From Ophiostoma sp. CBS 140.51 (taxonomy: Eukaryota; Ascomycota; Sordariomycetes; Ophiostomatales; Ophiostomataceae): a DNA stretch of 33,423 bases. Positions 1-9,393 of the stretch are shown in pieces. The notes under the pieces are model-generated. The model was not told where the DNA came from. It ran no database searches and saw only the letters and a program-made list of their open reading frames with translations. The position numbers and the translations under genes are program-made. Numbering within the stretch: the stretch's first letter is position 1; each line of letters starts with the position of its first letter. The stretch is from NCBI GenBank assembly GCA_029298735.1, contig JANSLP010000344.1, positions 1-33,423 of the forward strand, read 5' to 3'.

Positions 1-100
1 TTCGCAGACGTTGCCGCATGTCTTCCATGAGTTCTTTTTGGCGAGCGCGGGCTCGGCGCTGGTTCTCCCGGAGGAGGACCTTCACCTCGGGTGTTTTGTT
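1..100 (-). CDS. Partial bZIP-like basic region, running off the left edge
   Basis: Read on the minus strand, positions 88 to 2 encode a strongly basic segment, V-K-V-L-L-R-E-N-Q-R-R-A-R-A-R-Q-K-E-L, followed by a helical M-E-D-M-R-Q-R-L-R stretch. The R-E-N-Q-R-R-[SA]-R-A-R pattern is known from the DNA-binding basic region of a fungal bZIP transcription factor group, with the leucine zipper expected just beyond the window edge. The position that is normally an invariant Arg, eight residues after the Asn, is Gln here. The frame is open back to about 132 but has no ATG, so this is probably an internal exon with an acceptor at 83-127. A possible donor-like GTAAGG lies further upstream, near 224 on the minus strand. 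The upstream boundary is uncertain and only about 30 residues are visible. Confidence 0.45.
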
Positions 101-683
101 GTATTTTATTTTTAAAATAATTCTGGTAGTTTATTGTTTTAGCTTTGGTTCCCCATCGAAACAACGTTTTTTTTTTTGGCTAGAAAGGAACAAATAACCA
201 AAATTCTTTCCTCAAATTCAACCTTACCCAAAGGCAATGTCGTTGTGGCCTTTCTTGGATTGTAACAATGCTTCAAATGCACCGCGATATTGCCTTTCTA
301 CCTTATGACAAGCATATTTTTGCAAGCGGAAGAAGCCGTCCACACAATATCGCCAGGATGCCAGGACGGCAGGGATCTATTTTAAACAGCCTAATGAACC
401 AACTGTGGTACACAAAACCGTATTTTACCTTTGCTCAACGTTATCCCATGTAACGTTTATTGGCAAAGAGTGACGAATTTAGATTAATTGTACCTGAGCA
501 CGGCATAGCAGCCACGACCTGGTAACGTGTCCCGCGGTAAACTGGGACACCGTTGGCACTGGATGGAAGTGTTGATAAATATCACCATATCCATGTTGGA
601 TTCAACTATGACGTTTCTTGACATAGCCAGTTCTCCAACACTGTCCTTGACTTACGTTCTGTTTACTCTTTCCACCGTTCACC
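101..683. other. Non-coding stretch between bZIP-like exon and secreted gene
   Basis: No convincing coding sequence. It contains a T-rich run near 167-178, possible 5' exon or intron sequence of the leftward bZIP-like gene, and the promoter of the secreted gene starting at 684. An AT-rich GATAAATATC segment about 105 bp before that ATG is the only TATA-like candidate. Confidence 0.4.
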
Positions 684-1128
684 ATGCGCCTTCTCACTCT
701 GTTCGCCACTGTGCCTGTCGTGGCTGCCGTCGACTACGGTTACTGGGACGTGGCTATCACTCGCGGGTGGGCGGCCAGCGGATACAAGGGGTGGACCGTG
801 GCAGCCAACTACTCCGGAACGCCCGGCATCACCAAGCACGGAAGCTTCAATCATAACCCACCGCCCAACATGGGCGACGTAACAAATCAGGACCCTGATT
901 TCGAAGGTGTACCGGCTGGTAAGTTTGGTATACCCAAGACTTTAACCAAATACTCTGCTCACACTTCTAGACAACAACCAAGTTAGAATCACGCAGCTAG
1001 TTGTTCTGCCAGACATCGGCTCTGTCAACATAACGGGCAGCGGTCAAATCAGCTGTGCGATCAACGAGGCGGGCCGGGGCTGCAGCGGGTCCGGACGAAT
1101 CAATGCAACTGCCGTGACAGGGCAGTGA
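684..1128 (+). CDS. Small secreted protein of unknown function, two exons
   Basis: Joining 684-918 to 971-1128 gives a 130-residue protein. The 52 nt intron begins GTAAGT and ends CTTCTAG, and splicing keeps the frame to a TGA at 1126-1128; without splicing the frame would run into an unrelated tail. Residues 1-15 (MRLLTLFATVPVVAA) are a typical signal peptide. The mature part starts with an aromatic V-D-Y-G-Y-W-D-V segment and has several short beta-like stretches, three N-glycosylation sequons (N-Y-S, N-I-T, N-A-T) and just two cysteines near the C-terminus (I-S-C and G-C-S), which could form one disulfide. The length and layout match small secreted proteins of filamentous fungi. I do not recognise a named family, and a role outside the cell is inferred only from the signal peptide. 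Confidence 0.75.
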
Positions 1129-1900
1129 GCTGAATGTGAGAGCAAGGAGACACCCGCATGGAAGGGAGGTTGCTGAAAGCTTTGCTGTTTGCCAAGAGTG
1201 GGCGGTCAATGGCATCCCTATTGTACCTGGCCATGGGAAATGCACAGCATACATGTTCCCCTGTTAATATCCGATCTGTTCTAGATTTGTCTTGGTATTG
1301 TTTGAATATATTGGTCGTTTACATCAAATAATTTCTTTTGGGAATTCAAAAGCTTCAACGAAACAAGAAAATTAAGAGCGGCTGAGTGTTCGAAACTCAG
1401 CGAATAGGCAATTAGACATCGGATTTATGGTGCCCAGATATTTAGCATCGACGGTGGCTTGCTTTAACGACGAGTGCGCGTTTGGCTTCTTTGTATTAGT
1501 TTCTTGATCTGAATAGCAGTGTTTAGGGATTTTGAAGGCTCTTAAGCCCCATTTTCAAACAGGGAGAAGTCTACCGTCGCCATGAATACCAAGGTCCGAA
1601 ATATTGGCTTTCTATCTCAAAGCACATTCTTCTTCGCGGGCCTGGCAGAGAAATGAAAGAAGTAGACGCAGGGGAAAAGAAGTTGATCCTTCTAACAGAA
1701 GAGCGTCTTGAAAACATGTAAAAGTCCATAGGCAGTCGAAGATTGCCGAGAACTTGGGTGTAGTTTGCACCTCTTCTTCTCTCTTCAGCCCTTCACTTCT
1801 TGTCGACCATCACTTTCGTCTTGCTTGATCAACATAATGCACTCTTTATACAATCTTTCATTGATTCCCTCCCCCCAAATTTTCAAGTCACTTTCTCGAC
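1129..1900. other. Intergenic region with no gene seen
   Basis: About 770 bp with mixed composition and no sustained coding signal on either strand. The last 150 bp are pyrimidine-rich (CTTCTTCTCTCTTCAG and CCCTCCCCCC), as in a fungal 5' leader, and lead into the ATG at 1901. Confidence 0.4.
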
Positions 1901-2495
1901 ATGAGGCTCACTCAGATTTTCGGCCCTCCTGGCTCTTGGCCTCGGTGCCAGCCCCGTCATCGCCGCCAAATGCAAGCCCTCCCTCACACCATCGTCCTCC
2001 TCGTCCGTCGTTCCTTCGGTGCAGCCCAGCCCCAGTGCCTCGGCCGTCTGCGACCCCAATGCCAACCTCATCAAGAACGGCGACTTTTCTGACGACCTCA
2101 CCGGATGGGCTAGCAGTGGTGGTGCCGCCTACGCCTTTACCGATTGCGACACATTCACGACCTGCGTCAGCATGCAGAGCCAGCATCAGACCGACTACCT
2201 CTCCCAAGTTATTGACACGGTGTCCGGCCTCGTGTACCCCATCACCTTTTATTATGCCGCCATTGATTACCAAATCTATGTCAACTCGATCGATGTTGAG
2301 ATTGGCGACGAGACTACCGTTCATGACCATTGGACCATTGTTTACAACCCGACTTTTACCCAAGTTACCAACACCTTCATCGCCCAGAGCGCCAAGACCA
2401 GGATTTCGTTGATTGTGCGCGGCGACTACAATGCCCGCGTGGACTTTACCAATGTCGCGGTCCAGAATGTCTGTCCGTTGGCCGTGGACAAGTAA
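1901..2495 (+). pseudogene. Secreted modular protein (NGDFS domain), frameshifted in its signal peptide
   Basis: From 1923 to the TAA at 2493-2495 one frame encodes a complete secreted-protein body: a hydrophobic signal-peptide remainder (L-L-A-L-G-L-G-A-S-P-V-I-A-A), a K-C-K-P motif, a short Ser/Pro linker, then C-D-P-N-A-N-L-I-K-N-G-D-F-S and a roughly 140-residue domain ending V-C-P-L-A-V-D-K. The NGDFS...GW opening and repeated beta strands are typical of galactose-binding-like or CBM4_9-like jelly-roll modules of fungi; that assignment is inference. The natural start codon at 1901, preceded by a pyrimidine-rich leader, encodes M-R-L-T-Q-I-F but lies one base out of phase because of an extra base near 1922. 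The downstream frame has no other ATG before the signal peptide. Either the copy is a recent pseudogene or the base is an assembly error; splicing cannot fix it, because no donor is present. Confidence 0.6.
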
Positions 2496-2903
2496 AATGG
2501 GCGTGCTTGCGGGCGAGGAAAGAAAACGGGAGGAAGATAACGTGCGTGTACGATGTAGCATGGTTGATGATTCCCGGCCTTGAAAATCGTGCTTCTGTCT
2601 TTCAACTATCATTACTTTGTACGTATTTAATATCTTCATTTTCTTTCTAAATACTTGATGAAGTATGCCGCACGCTCGATTCATGCTTTTTGATGCTGTT
2701 ACTTCGGACATGTATCGTTGGACTTGTAAGTTGGGCTGCCATTAGACTGGGCAAGATACGAGATGAAACAGCACTGTGACTAGAAAACAATATGAAGGGA
2801 GAACTGCGATGAAAATGTATGAGTGTTCGGTCTTTTCAACAGTTTAAATAACAGTCGAGGAGAGCTTTCGGTACAGCGCCAGGAACAGTAAATCGGCCCC
2901 AGT
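2496..2903. other. Convergent 3' spacer
   Basis: About 400 bp between the 3' ends of two oppositely oriented copies of the secreted NGDFS family. It has no coding signal and presumably held both 3' untranslated regions. Confidence 0.35.
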
Positions 2904-3491
2904 TTAGGGTGCAGAGGCGCAAGCTTGCTGTACGACAATGTCGGTAAAATCCACTTGCACACCATAGTTGCCATATACGGGAATCATAAAGATGATCTTG
3001 TTGCTCGTGGCCAAAAACGAGTTGGGGTACGGCGTTCAGGTATTTCTCGTGGCCGTGTACAGACCGCAGTTCTGCAGGATCTGGCCGCCATCTTCCTCGC
3101 TAATCTGGATGTCAATGGCATCGGTACTGGCAATATACTGAATAATGTCGTAGACAAAGTTGACGGCGTAGGTGGCGCCATAGACGAGGGTGAGCGTCTG
3201 GCTGACGACATTGGTGCCGCCGCAAAAGTTGAGGTCGAGGCAGTTGGTGTGCCCACCACCGCTGTCGGTCCTGTCAAACACATTGTCCTGGTAGCTCTAG
3301 CCGGCGAGTCCGTTGGAGAATTCGCCATTGACGACGGCGTTGGGGTTGCTGCAGATGCGGCCCTTCTCTTGGCCCTCTGTCCCAAATATCCTATTGTAGT
3401 AATATGTTTTGATAGGTTCACTTGGCAAGCCAAATGTGTAAATGAGAAGGCTCAAGAATATTATCAACACACAGCATTCATAGATGGTCAT
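2904..3491 (-). pseudogene. Secreted NGDFS-family copy with two in-frame stop codons
   Basis: A single minus-strand frame of 196 codons runs from the ATG at 3491 to the TAA at 2906-2904. It matches the neighbouring copy: a hydrophobic N-terminus, a cysteine followed by S-N-P-N-A-V-V-N-G-E-F-S-N-G-L-A-G, a C-x4-C region, Y-A-V-N-F-V-Y strands, and a C-terminal V-D-F-T-D-I-V-V-Q-Q-A-C that parallels V-D-F-T-N-V-A-V-Q-N-V-C in the copy at 1901-2495. The frame is interrupted only by TAG at 3299-3297, exactly where the family has a conserved Trp, and TGA at 3038-3036. Both are explained by one C:G to T:A transition each (TGG to TAG, and for example CGA to TGA). No indel is needed. It is best read as a point-mutated pseudogene. 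The N-terminal 48 residues lack the Lys-Pro and Ser linker of the sister copies. Confidence 0.7.
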
Positions 3492-3581
3492 GCACTTTTG
3501 TCTTCTTGTTCTTCTTCTTCATTCATTTTTGAGTTGCAATATTCCAAACTGATCGCTTCCGGTTTCCAGCCTACCGACCAA

Positions 3582-3907
3582 ATGAAGCTCGTCACTTCGC
3601 CAGTGTTCTGGCCATCGGCCTCGGGACCATCCCCGTCACCGCCTCAATCTGCCGGCATGCCAAGACTTCTTCATCTTCGAGCATACTGCCTTCTTCCGCT
3701 TCTTTCGCTTCTTCCGTTTCTTCCGTGTCGCCCTCTCATTCGGCCAGTCCGGCCCCGCCAGCCTGCGACCCGGGCCCCAATATTTGCCTTGACTTAACAT
3801 TCAATGCCGGCCTCGACGCCTGGAGCTACAACGACGCCAACTGCGCCGACCTCGCTCTTGACTACGGCACTCTCACCCTGGAGCAGACCATGACCACCCA
3901 GCCCGGC
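3582..3907 (+). pseudogene. Secreted NGDFS-family copy, frameshifted and truncated
   Basis: The ATG at 3582 begins M-K-L-V-T-S, but the rest of the signal peptide (S-V-L-A-I-G-L-G-T-I-P-V-T-A-S) is encoded from 3602 in a different phase, so one base is missing near 3600. Downstream come a Cys-Arg motif, a Ser-rich linker, and C-D-P-G-P-N-I-C-L-D-L-T-F-N-A-G-L-D-A-W, a version of the NGDFS...W signature. Clear coding similarity stops at 3907. A GTCAGT donor at 3908 and an ATTCAG acceptor at 3971-3972 could add 26 more residues to a TAG at 4053, but this would overlap the 3' end of the opposing BTB remnant, so I do not rely on it. The C-terminal half of the domain is missing, probably through rearrangement with the BTB sequence. 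Confidence 0.55.
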
Positions 3908-3984
3908 GTCAGTCAAAATCAAAGCTCAATTAAACACTCCTGTCATCTCGAAAGTTTTGTATCAACATTCAGGGCCCTATGTCG

Positions 3985-4485
3985 TCAGTTTTCGTTCTTG
4001 ACGTTGCCTTTGTCACTGCCTCCACTGCCGATGGAACTCTCCAAGGTGTCTAGATGCTGCTGTATCTCATTCACAAGTTTTGTTTGTTCCTTCAGCTGGC
4101 GTTGTAGGTTATCGATTTGACGCTGTTGCGTCATCTGGTCCATCTTCGAGGCTACCACGAAGTCCCACAGTGCGCGAGAGTATTCACCCTGGTCCTTGAA
4201 CATCTGCGCCTCAAAGTTATCGAGTGTGAAAAGATCTTGGGGCTCAGCGTAGTTTTCGATGAGATCTTGGGTGTGGCGTGCAGCGTGGTAGGCCATCAAG
4301 TGATGGAGATTCTTGTCGCCAGTGCGATTGAGTACTGCCTTGCAGACGCCAAAGAACACTTTTGTGGACCAACGGTAGTGCAGGATATGGTCAATATTTG
4401 CGTCGACCGCGCGGCATAGTTTGGGGATATTGTAATAATCCCCAATGGTATTATCCCAGACGAGATTTTCAAGCTCATGAAATGT
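3985..4485 (-). pseudogene. BTB-family remnant: C-terminal half only
   Basis: The minus strand is open for 166 codons, from just after a TAG at 4488-4486 to a stop at 3985. It encodes the family's second, all-helical domain: T-I-G-D-Y-Y-N-I-P-K-L-C, then a Trp-x-x-x-x-F-F block, T-G-D-K-N-L-H-H-L-M, and a C-terminal coiled coil rich in Gln, Lys and Leu (last 60 residues). The same landmarks occur in order in the other seven copies. The BTB core that should precede it is not found in the 800 bp upstream, and no ATG lies in frame before the homologous block; the first ATG in frame encodes M-A-Y-H-A-A-R-H, too far in. It is therefore a 5'-truncated pseudogene. It abuts the truncated secreted copy on the opposite strand, which suggests a rearrangement junction near 3.95 kb. 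Confidence 0.65.
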
Positions 4486-5311
4486 CTAGGACGATGCACG
4501 ATCCATTTCGGCGTTTGTCGGACGTTGCGGTTTGAGAGAGGCCAAGGCAAACGAACTTGAGGTGATAAAAATCGGATGCAAACTACTTCCCAGTCAAATA
4601 TGAAAATGGCAAGAGCTAACGTGGCGGCAGGTCGTTCCTTCCCATTCTGAACCACGAAGTGGTGACCATATTTCCATTCAAGAAGCGCCAGTCGCACTTT
4701 CCAAGAAGCAGACTTCAGCATGTTCAAAATGAATAAAGAATCGAAAATCTCCGAGCATATTGTCAGTCAATGTAAGAGCAGATAGCAGACATTCAGGATT
4801 TATATGTATTTCCATCTCGACTTTGCTGGATATTGTCCACTTGTATCACGCATGCATCAAAAGACTTGACTTTGGTCTGCATTGCAGTCCGTACAGTCAC
4901 AAATACGGTCATTTTCTTTGCACTATTCTTGACGAGGCGTTTTGTGTTCTTCCAAGAAGTCTGCATCGAAAATTTGTCAACTGCCTCATTTGGGATAGGG
5001 GGCAGTGAATGTAGTGTCATATTGCTGTGTCTTAATTAATGTCTACCTATTGGGCGACGATCAATGAAGTAAAGAGACTGTCATTCAAGGTACATCACCT
5101 TCTTTGGTTCGCGGTCACATCATTACGTCCCTTCTCTCCTGCCTAGCCAGGTGCAAGGCTAGGGCAAGTTCGAAGTAACATGTATGTTTGTACAACAAAC
5201 ATACTTACTGCGTGCTCTGTATCCGTACCTCTATGTACCTTCGGATGAACAAAAGGTTAAGAGAAACGAAAGAAGCCAAATTCTGCGTGAAAACCCGTGA
5301 ATGAACCATCT
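4486..5311. other. Spacer with no supported gene
   Basis: About 825 bp upstream of the truncated BTB remnant and downstream of the intact BTB gene. I find no BTB-core landmark (S-D-x-T-I, V-H-K, P-Q-S) in any frame. A minus-strand stretch around 4870-4970 has a C-x2-C-like string resembling the tail of the neighbouring BTB gene, but the frame is broken. A short inverted motif, ATGTTTGT followed by ACAAACAT, lies near 5183-5202. Confidence 0.35.
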
Positions 5312-6322
5312 CTATTGGACGGGGTGACGAGTAGTGCAGTCCTTGCAGCGGATTGTGTACTTCTTGTAGTCGATGACGTTCTCAATGTAGAATCCAGACT
5401 TGTCTTTGCATTGACGGCAATGGGGTATTTTTTGCAATGTCGAAATAGCTTTTTTGATACCATCGATCACTTCATTGGCGTTGGTCTGGGCGGCAACAAG
5501 GGCTGCATCTTTGTCCTTCACTTCACTCGAATACGTATTGACGAGGCCGGTAAGAAGTGCAATTCGGCTAGTGCAGGCTTCTAGAAACGACTGCATGGAG
5601 CCGTCCAGCATCAGGAGTCCTGTAAAATCCACGGAATGTTTCGCAAGCTGGACCAGATGGTCTGCCACCGCCTTGCAAAAGATGCGACGAAGATCCTTGT
5701 CTGCCACTTCTTCTACCACAACCTGGACCGCATTGCCAAATACGACAGGGCACCAGTCGTTTTCAAATATAGCTCTGATATCGTCGTTTACTTTGTCGCG
5801 AAGGCTTTCGATGGCATAAAAGTCCGCAATGATGTTGATCCGAATCAGCCACAACAGTCTGTTCAACACTGGGGAAGGCATCAATGGTACAACTGGAGCC
5901 TCCTCTTGGCTTTCTCCGTTGGCAACATCCTCGACAGCAAGCTGTGGGGATAGGAGTGTAGAAGAATATTTGATCTCAGATCCGGCAGCGTTTTCGTCAC
6001 CAGGGATCTTTTCTGTCAAGACATCATTGTCGCCGTACATAAAGCGAAGCATCGTCCTAACGGTATCCGTAGAGAAGCCGTCAATCTTGAATGTGCTTGT
6101 TTTCGCTTCCTAAACAACCAGTAATATTAGGCAAAATTGTCCCACACGGATGGAATAGACATTTTGGCGCACCTCAAAGCTTCCGAGAAAAGCGGCCTTG
6201 AACACGGGCGATTGTGGGCAGACGACGTTTTTGTGGACCTGGAAGACATGGCCTTCGCACTCGATTGTGCAGTCGCTATACTCCCCCGAGGAGAGAAGCG
6301 AGGCCATGTGGTCAAGAGCCAT
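5312..6322 (-). CDS. BTB/POZ protein with C-terminal zinc-ribbon-like tail
   Basis: Two exons, 6322-6173 and 6109-5312, give 315 residues; the 63 nt intron starts GTGCGC and ends TTTAG and is phase 0. The BTB core occupies about residues 1-105: E-Y-S-D-C-T-I-E-C, then V-F-Q-V-H-K-N-V-V-C-P-Q-S-P-V-F in exon 1, and F-K-I-D-G-F, then M-L-R-F-M-Y-G in exon 2. After an acidic linker comes a helical domain (I-R-I-N-I-I-A-D-F-Y, then the A-D-K-D-L-R-R-I-F block) and a coiled-coil-like stretch. Residues 281-308 contain C-R-Q-C and C-K-D-C separated by 20 residues, a plausible zinc-binding pair. BTB domains mediate dimerisation or Cullin-3 adaptor contacts; which one applies here is unknown. All landmarks are intact, so this is one of two clean copies in the cluster. 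The start is the ATG that places the core at the usual distance. Confidence 0.8.
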
Positions 6323-6861
6323 GGCGGCGGGTGCTCGTTGCCGGAAGGAACGTTGATGTTGGTTGTTGTGGGTGTGATAGAGTTGAACAAGTAGATGTGA
6401 TAGAGAGGTGCAAAAGAGAAGAAGACAGAGTTGAGCGAGCAGGAAAATTTGTTATGGTGGGAAAAAAATTACACAAGCGCGCAGGTTTTCTTGTTTGTAG
6501 TTCTTCTGTGGAAGGCGCAAACGCTGTTATGGCTGTTTGGATTTGATATCATATCTCCACCTCGCACGTTCGCATTGCCACATGTATCTTTACAATCTAC
6601 AGCTTGGTAGGTCTAAGTTTAACAAGTACAGTTTTAAGGGAGGAACCAACGTGCATTAAAAACCATAAACATCAGGTATAGTCCCTTGGCCACTCGTCTC
6701 TCACCCATCCTTTGCCCACATGCCCACTGCCCCATCACCATCGTTTGCTACTATCCACGAAAAAGAGCCAAATGCGATGGAAAACAAGAATTTACAAACA
6801 GAAGTCAACCTTAATGTCAAAATCACATTCCGGCATAAAGGCACATGTGTCACAAATGAGT
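6323..6861. other. Upstream region of the intact BTB gene, downstream of the BTB pseudogene
   Basis: About 540 bp. The 100 bp next to 6322 would be the 5' leader and promoter of the minus-strand BTB gene. No clear TATA box and no coding sequence are supported. Confidence 0.35.
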
Positions 6862-7803
6862 TCAAGTGGATGTGAGCGGAGAACATTCCTTGCAGCAGAT
6901 TTGGTACGTCTTGTAGCTTTTCGTCTTGAAGTAGCTGCTGTAGCTTGCTTGGCACTTGCGACATCTGGTTCTGGACTCCAAGGTCGCAGTACACTTGTTA
7001 ATGCCAACTTTGACCTTTGCCATATCTAGGGGCAGTCTGTCGACACGACTGATGAGCTTTTTCAGCTCTTTCAGCCGAGCCGCAGCGCCCACTATGAATC
7101 GCTCTGCAAAATTGTCCAAAGACAGCAGGTCACCAGATCACAACCACGGTTTTGCAGGTCCTCGATGTGCGCAATGGGAACATGGACGAGTATGTGGTAT
7201 AGCTCTTTGTCGCCCGTATCAGCTGCCACAACTTGAGCAACTTCCAAGAACGTTGTGGCACACCACTTTCTCTCGAGGTTGGTGAGAACGGACTTGATCT
7301 CTTGACGAGTGTTTTCACACAGCCTGGTAATTTTTCAGTAGTCCCCAATGGCATTGATCCGGATCAGTGCCATGACTTCAAGCTTATGAAAAGCCTTGGG
7401 CCGTTCTCTAACCAGTTTCAAATGCTCGTGGAAATTGGGAGCTGTAATATAAACCGAGTCAGGCCGAGGATCCAACTGTGTCTTGATATAGTGGCCGACA
7501 AGAGACTTTATCTCTCACGCCTTAAAGGAACTTTAGCATGGTCTTCACTAAATCAATGTCGAACCTATCAACGTTGATTATGTTCGTGGTTGCTTCCTGT
7601 AGGGACATACATTTTAGGTCATGTTTTCTTGTGTATACAATTGACATTTGACTCCCCTTGAAACCAATCTCAAGGGCAGCAGCTAAGACGGGGGACTGGG
7701 AGCAAATCACGTTCCGTGGACCTTAAACTCTTGGCCCTTGCACACGATCGTGGCATCGCTGGACTTGTCCGACTTGAGCAGTGACGTCATGTAGTCGAGC
7801 GAC
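6862..7803 (-). pseudogene. BTB/POZ paralog with zinc-ribbon-like tail, multiply disrupted
   Basis: The full family architecture can be followed from the ATG at 7803: the S-D-A-T-I-V-C core, I-C-S-Q-S-P-V-L-A-A-A-L, an intron at the shared position ending CTACAG, N-I-I-N-V-D-R-F-D, M-A-L-I-R-I-N-A-I-G-D-Y, a T-G-D-K-E-L-Y-H-I-L block, D-N-F-A-E-R-F, and a tail with C-R-K-C and C-K-E-C 19 residues apart. The lesions are a one-base loss at the V-H-K site (about 7714-7717), a stop after M-L-K-F-L at 7524-7522 with the frame changing there, TGA in place of the second Tyr of G-D-Y-Y at 7337-7335, and an 8 bp insertion near 7126-7137 that looks like a local duplication. The donor at the intron is also poor. 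This many lesions cannot be sequencing noise, so it is a clear pseudogene. Its tail is most like that of the copy at 5312-6322. Confidence 0.75.
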
Positions 7804-8369
7804 ATGTTGGGCAGTGTTGGCCGTAGCTAGTTGTAGCGTGGTAGCGTTTGTCGATGCCAGGTTGCAGTTGTTATTGTTGTTGTGGATGGGAAGTTAAATG
7901 TAGAGAAAAGTCGAGAGGTTGAAGAAAGAAGAGTGCTAATTGAGAAAAAAACCATAGTTTTGAAGATAAAATATTATAAAACTTATTTTGCATCTGCAAA
8001 ACACTTTTGGCAGGCGCAAACAGCTTCTTGTTCGTGCCTTCCGTGTGTGGTTTGACAGAAAGTCTTATCTCCGACACCCCTATTGCAATGTCAACAAGAC
8101 AAGGAAGGCGCGAAGAGTCGACAATGACCCTCGCACCTTCCGAAACTGAAAGCATTTGCAAATGTTGTTTTGACCCGCATTTTAGCAAAGGCGCGACGCC
8201 CTCGACCAGATGTTTTCAAATGAAATTGAGTTCGACCTCGACACTTCATTTGTCCTTGACCTGCCTTCTTCCACGCTGGCTTCGCCCTCCCCGACCAGTA
8301 CCATTGCGACACTACCCACGACACCCACGACACCTACAAAGCGGCCGTCTGCGCCAACCGCAGCGCACT
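7804..8369. promoter_or_regulatory. Divergent intergenic region between BTB pseudogene and intact BTB gene
   Basis: About 565 bp between head-to-head BTB copies. The central part (7910-7990) is AT-rich. The last 150 bp before 8370 are CT-rich with repeated CGACACCCACGACACC-like sequence near 8310-8340, as in a fungal 5' leader. Specific factor sites cannot be assigned. Confidence 0.35.
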
Positions 8370-9393
8370 ATGGCGACTGCCATCAAGAAAAGAGATTTCA
8401 CCACGATCTGGAAGCCACACATTCTCGCGCTTTACGAATCCGGCGACTACAGCGATCTGACGATCAAGTGCCAGGACCGCGTCTTCAACGTCCACAAGGC
8501 AGTCATCTGTCCCCAGTCACCAGTTATTGCGGCCGCGGTAAACGGGAAGTTCAAGGTAAAACCGCGTACCAATTTGTGCCTCGCGAATCAAGAGCCTTCT
8601 ACTAACAAATACTTTGGATCAGGAGTCAGAAACCAATGTCCTGGAGGTCAACGACTACGATGTCGAAGTCGTGGAGGTATTTATTCTGTTCATGTACGGC
8701 AAAAGAAGCGGACTTCTTGCGGACAACGTCGAGCAGTTGCAGCCCAGGACGGCGGCAGAAGCGACGCCAGCAAAAGACACCACCGACACGACGACAAGTA
8801 TAAGTTTCCAAAGCAGTCTAGCCACAGGCACTGTCGCGACAACCGCAACGACAACCACTGCAACCGGAAAACATCACAAGCCCTGTCGGTACTCGCTCTT
8901 AAACGAGGAGCAGATGCTTTCAACACTCCAATGTCTTGTCCAGATAAACTGCATTGCAGATTACTATGACGTGCGTGGATTGCGTTTCTGCACCCGCGAC
9001 GAGATCGGGCGTCTTATGCAAGCGCACACGGGCACCAGCAAGCTCCTCGCAGCTGCCAATATTGTGTCCTCGTCTACGGGCGACACCAGGCTCCATCACC
9101 TCTTCATCAAGCACATGGTCTTACACATGAAAGGCTTGATGGAGTACACGGACACAGAAGAGTTTCAAAATATCATAGCCTTGGATTGTTTTGTTCCCAA
9201 GCTCATGGAGTACACCCAAGCAAGATTTGAAGCTGCAATCGAAGAGCTGAAACTACTACGTCATTTTGCAGACGATATGACTGTTACGTTCCGCCTACCG
9301 TTCTACAAAGACTACCTTTACAAAGAGGTTGCCGAGAAAGTTGCCGAGATGGAGAAGAGAAGAAAGGAGATGACCGGAAAAATTGACATTTAA
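8370..9393 (+). CDS. BTB/POZ domain protein, intact
   Basis: Exons 8370-8555 and 8623-9393 give 318 residues. The 67 nt phase-0 intron starts GTAAAA, has ACTAAC at 8601-8606, and ends GATCAG. The N-terminus has G-D-Y-S-D-L-T-I-K-C, V-F-N-V-H-K-A-V-I-C-P-Q-S-P-V; exon 2 opens E-S-E-T-N-V-L-E-V-N and reaches F-I-L-F-M-Y-G, together forming the BTB fold (about residues 20-110). A Thr-rich linker (about 120-150) precedes the shared helical domain (L-V-Q-I-N-C-I-A-D-Y-Y and T-G-D-T-R-L-H-H-L-F). The C-terminus is a charged coiled coil without the paired C-x2-C motifs seen in two neighbours. It lies head-to-head with a pseudogene copy. No defect is visible. BTB proteins of this small type in fungi are mostly uncharacterised, so the partner or substrate is unknown. 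Confidence 0.85.

Noticed and set aside
1908..2711. Long open frame on the minus strand opposite the secreted gene at 1901-2495
   Set aside because: It is the antisense shadow of a real coding frame with GC-rich third positions; composition and absence of any domain argue against it.
2925..3797. 290-codon plus-strand frame across two secreted pseudogenes
   Set aside because: It is antisense to the recognisable NGDFS copy and then reads the next copy in a wrong phase; the protein is low-quality Val/Gly/Asp-rich sequence.
4870..4970. Possible decayed zinc-ribbon tail (C-T-D-C string on the minus strand) upstream of the truncated BTB remnant
   Set aside because: The distance to an upstream Cys-Arg resembles the tail at 5312-6322, but stops and phase changes interrupt it and no flanking BTB sequence supports it.
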